Origin: Gammaproteobacteria bacterium
GTDB lineage: Bacteria; Pseudomonadota; Gammaproteobacteria; Steroidobacterales; Steroidobacteraceae
DNA: 32,348 nucleotides
Assembly: GCA_003132425.1 (NCBI GenBank)
Contig: PKXS01000124.1
Span: forward strand, 92,472-124,819
Direction: 5' to 3'
Position 1 is the stretch's first letter; the number at the start of each line of letters is the position of its first letter. Shown piece by piece: positions 29,084-32,348 of this stretch. Made by a program: the position numbers and the translations under genes. The notes under the pieces were generated by a model. The model was not told where the DNA came from. It worked only from the letters and a program-made list of their open reading frames with translations, and did not search any database.

Positions 29084-29845
29084 ATGAAAATCAACGCCGC
29101 GCGGGCGGTCATTACCGGAGGGGCGTCCGGGCTTGGCCGCGCTGTGGCGCAGCGCATCCTCGCCGTGGGCGGCAAAGCCGTCATAGTCGACCTGCAGGAG
29201 GCGGCAGGTCAGTCGGCGGCTCGAGAGATCGGCGCAGTGTTCCGCAAATGCGATGTCACCGTCGAGTCGCAAGTCGATGCGGCGATGGAAAGTGCCCGCG
29301 CGGATATGGGCGGCCTCAATTTGCTGGTCAATTGCGCCGGCATCGTCGGTGCCGGCAAGCTCATCGGCAAGGACGGACCGATGAGCGGCGAATACTTCGA
29401 GAAGGTGGTACGCGTCAATCTCATCGGCACCTTTCTGTGCGACAAGGCGGCGGCCTCGATCATGCAACAGAATGCGCCGAACGAGGACGGCGAGCGCGGA
29501 GTGCTGATTCACACCTCGTCGGTGGCGGCATTCGAAGGCCAGATCGGTCAGGTAGCTTACTCGGCCACGAAGGCGGCCGTCATGGGCATGACATTGCCGA
29601 TCGCCCGCGAACTGGCAAGGTTCGGCATTCGCTGCGTGGCCATTGCGCCGGGAATCTTCATAACGCCGATGGTGGCGGGTATGACTCCGGAGCTGCAAGA
29701 TTCCTTGGGCAAGCAGGTGCCGTTCCCGCCGAGGCTCGGCCGACCCGAGGAATTTGCTCAGCTGGTGCAATCGGTTGTCGAGATCGCCATGCTGAACGGG
29801 GAGACCATTCGCCTCGACGGCGCCATCCGAATGCAGCCTCGATAG
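29084..29845 (+). CDS. Short-chain dehydrogenase/reductase
   Basis: AVITGGASGLGRAVAQRIL (Rossmann), NLLVNCAGIVG, YSATK catalytic motif; starts 3 nt after the regulator stop. Confidence 0.93.
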   Translation: MKINAARAVITGGASGLGRAVAQRILAVGGKAVIVDLQEAAGQSAAREIGAVFRKCDVTVESQVDAAMESARADMGGLNLLVNCAGIVGAGKLIGKDGPMSGEYFEKVVRVNLIGTFLCDKAAASIMQQNAPNEDGERGVLIHTSSVAAFEGQIGQVAYSATKAAVMGMTLPIARELARFGIRCVAIAPGIFITPMVAGMTPELQDSLGKQVPFPPRLGRPEEFAQLVQSVVEIAMLNGETIRLDGAIRMQPR

Positions 29846-29868
29846 GCCGGGGGTCGCTCTCTGGGACT

Positions 29869-32097
<2,229 letters not shown>

Positions 32098-32197
32098 GGC
32101 GGATGCTCCCAATGATCGGTTTCAAGCTTGCACAATACGCAATAAAGTTGCTCCACAGTAAACTTTTGTGCTTATATTCGACTATGGTAACCCCGCC

Positions 32198-32203
32198 TAT
32201 AAT
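32198..32203 (+). promoter_or_regulatory. Putative -10 box (TATAAT) upstream of the right-edge gene
   Basis: Perfect TATAAT ~35 bp before the ATG at 32238, in a locally AT-rich intergenic region; no convincing -35. Confidence 0.25.
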
Positions 32204-32237
32204 TGGGTGTCGCGCTCTCCTTTTCCGCTAGCAGCGT

Positions 32238-32348
32238 ATGCCCTATCGATTACTCCGCTTCGGCCTGTCGCGCTCGCATCCGGAACCGCGGATGTTCACC
32301 CGGCATGAGTCCCTGAAGGCCGCCTACGACGTCGTGATCATCGGCGCG
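32238..32348 (+). CDS. FAD-dependent oxidoreductase, sarcosine oxidase beta / N-methylglutamate dehydrogenase A-like (truncated by right edge)
   Basis: MPYRLLRFGLSRSHPEPRMFTRHESLKAAYDVVIIGA: SoxB-like N-terminal extension followed by the start of a dinucleotide-binding motif. Confidence 0.6.
   Translation, partial: MPYRLLRFGLSRSHPEPRMFTRHESLKAAYDVVIIGA

Overview
The window is dominated by a methylated-amine catabolic locus. A continuous minus-strand run from about 28.2 kb down to 12.5 kb encodes: a trimethylamine dehydrogenase (very close to the Methylophilus W3A1 enzyme as I recall it); a membrane Fe-S ETF:quinone oxidoreductase-like protein; EtfB/EtfA of the TMADH-partner type; an APC permease; the dimethylamine monooxygenase / heme-dependent oxidative N-demethylase subunits (DmmA, DmmB, DmmC-like); a GcvT-type protein; a PQQ-like beta-propeller lipoprotein; a Cyc2-like monoheme cytochrome-porin fusion; and a diheme c4-like cytochrome. 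Flanking genes include two PQQ-alcohol-dehydrogenase-type proteins, one of them a quinohemoprotein with a D-Y-D motif suggesting lanthanide use. There is also an ALDH / small TM protein / NCS1 transporter / AraC / dimethylglycine-dehydrogenase-like cluster, two MFS transporters, an L-lactate permease, a divergent XRE-cupin regulator with an SDR, and the start of a sarcosine-oxidase-beta-like gene at the right edge. The most unusual non-coding signal is a ~270-bp MITE-like element wedged exactly between the permease stop codon and the dmmA start codon. It has 21-bp perfect terminal inverted repeats, two nested-hairpin arms, a likely TTA(G) target duplication, and an internal Shine-Dalgarno plus small ORF that ends 2 nt before the dmmA ATG. 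No searches were run; family calls come from reading motifs in the translations.
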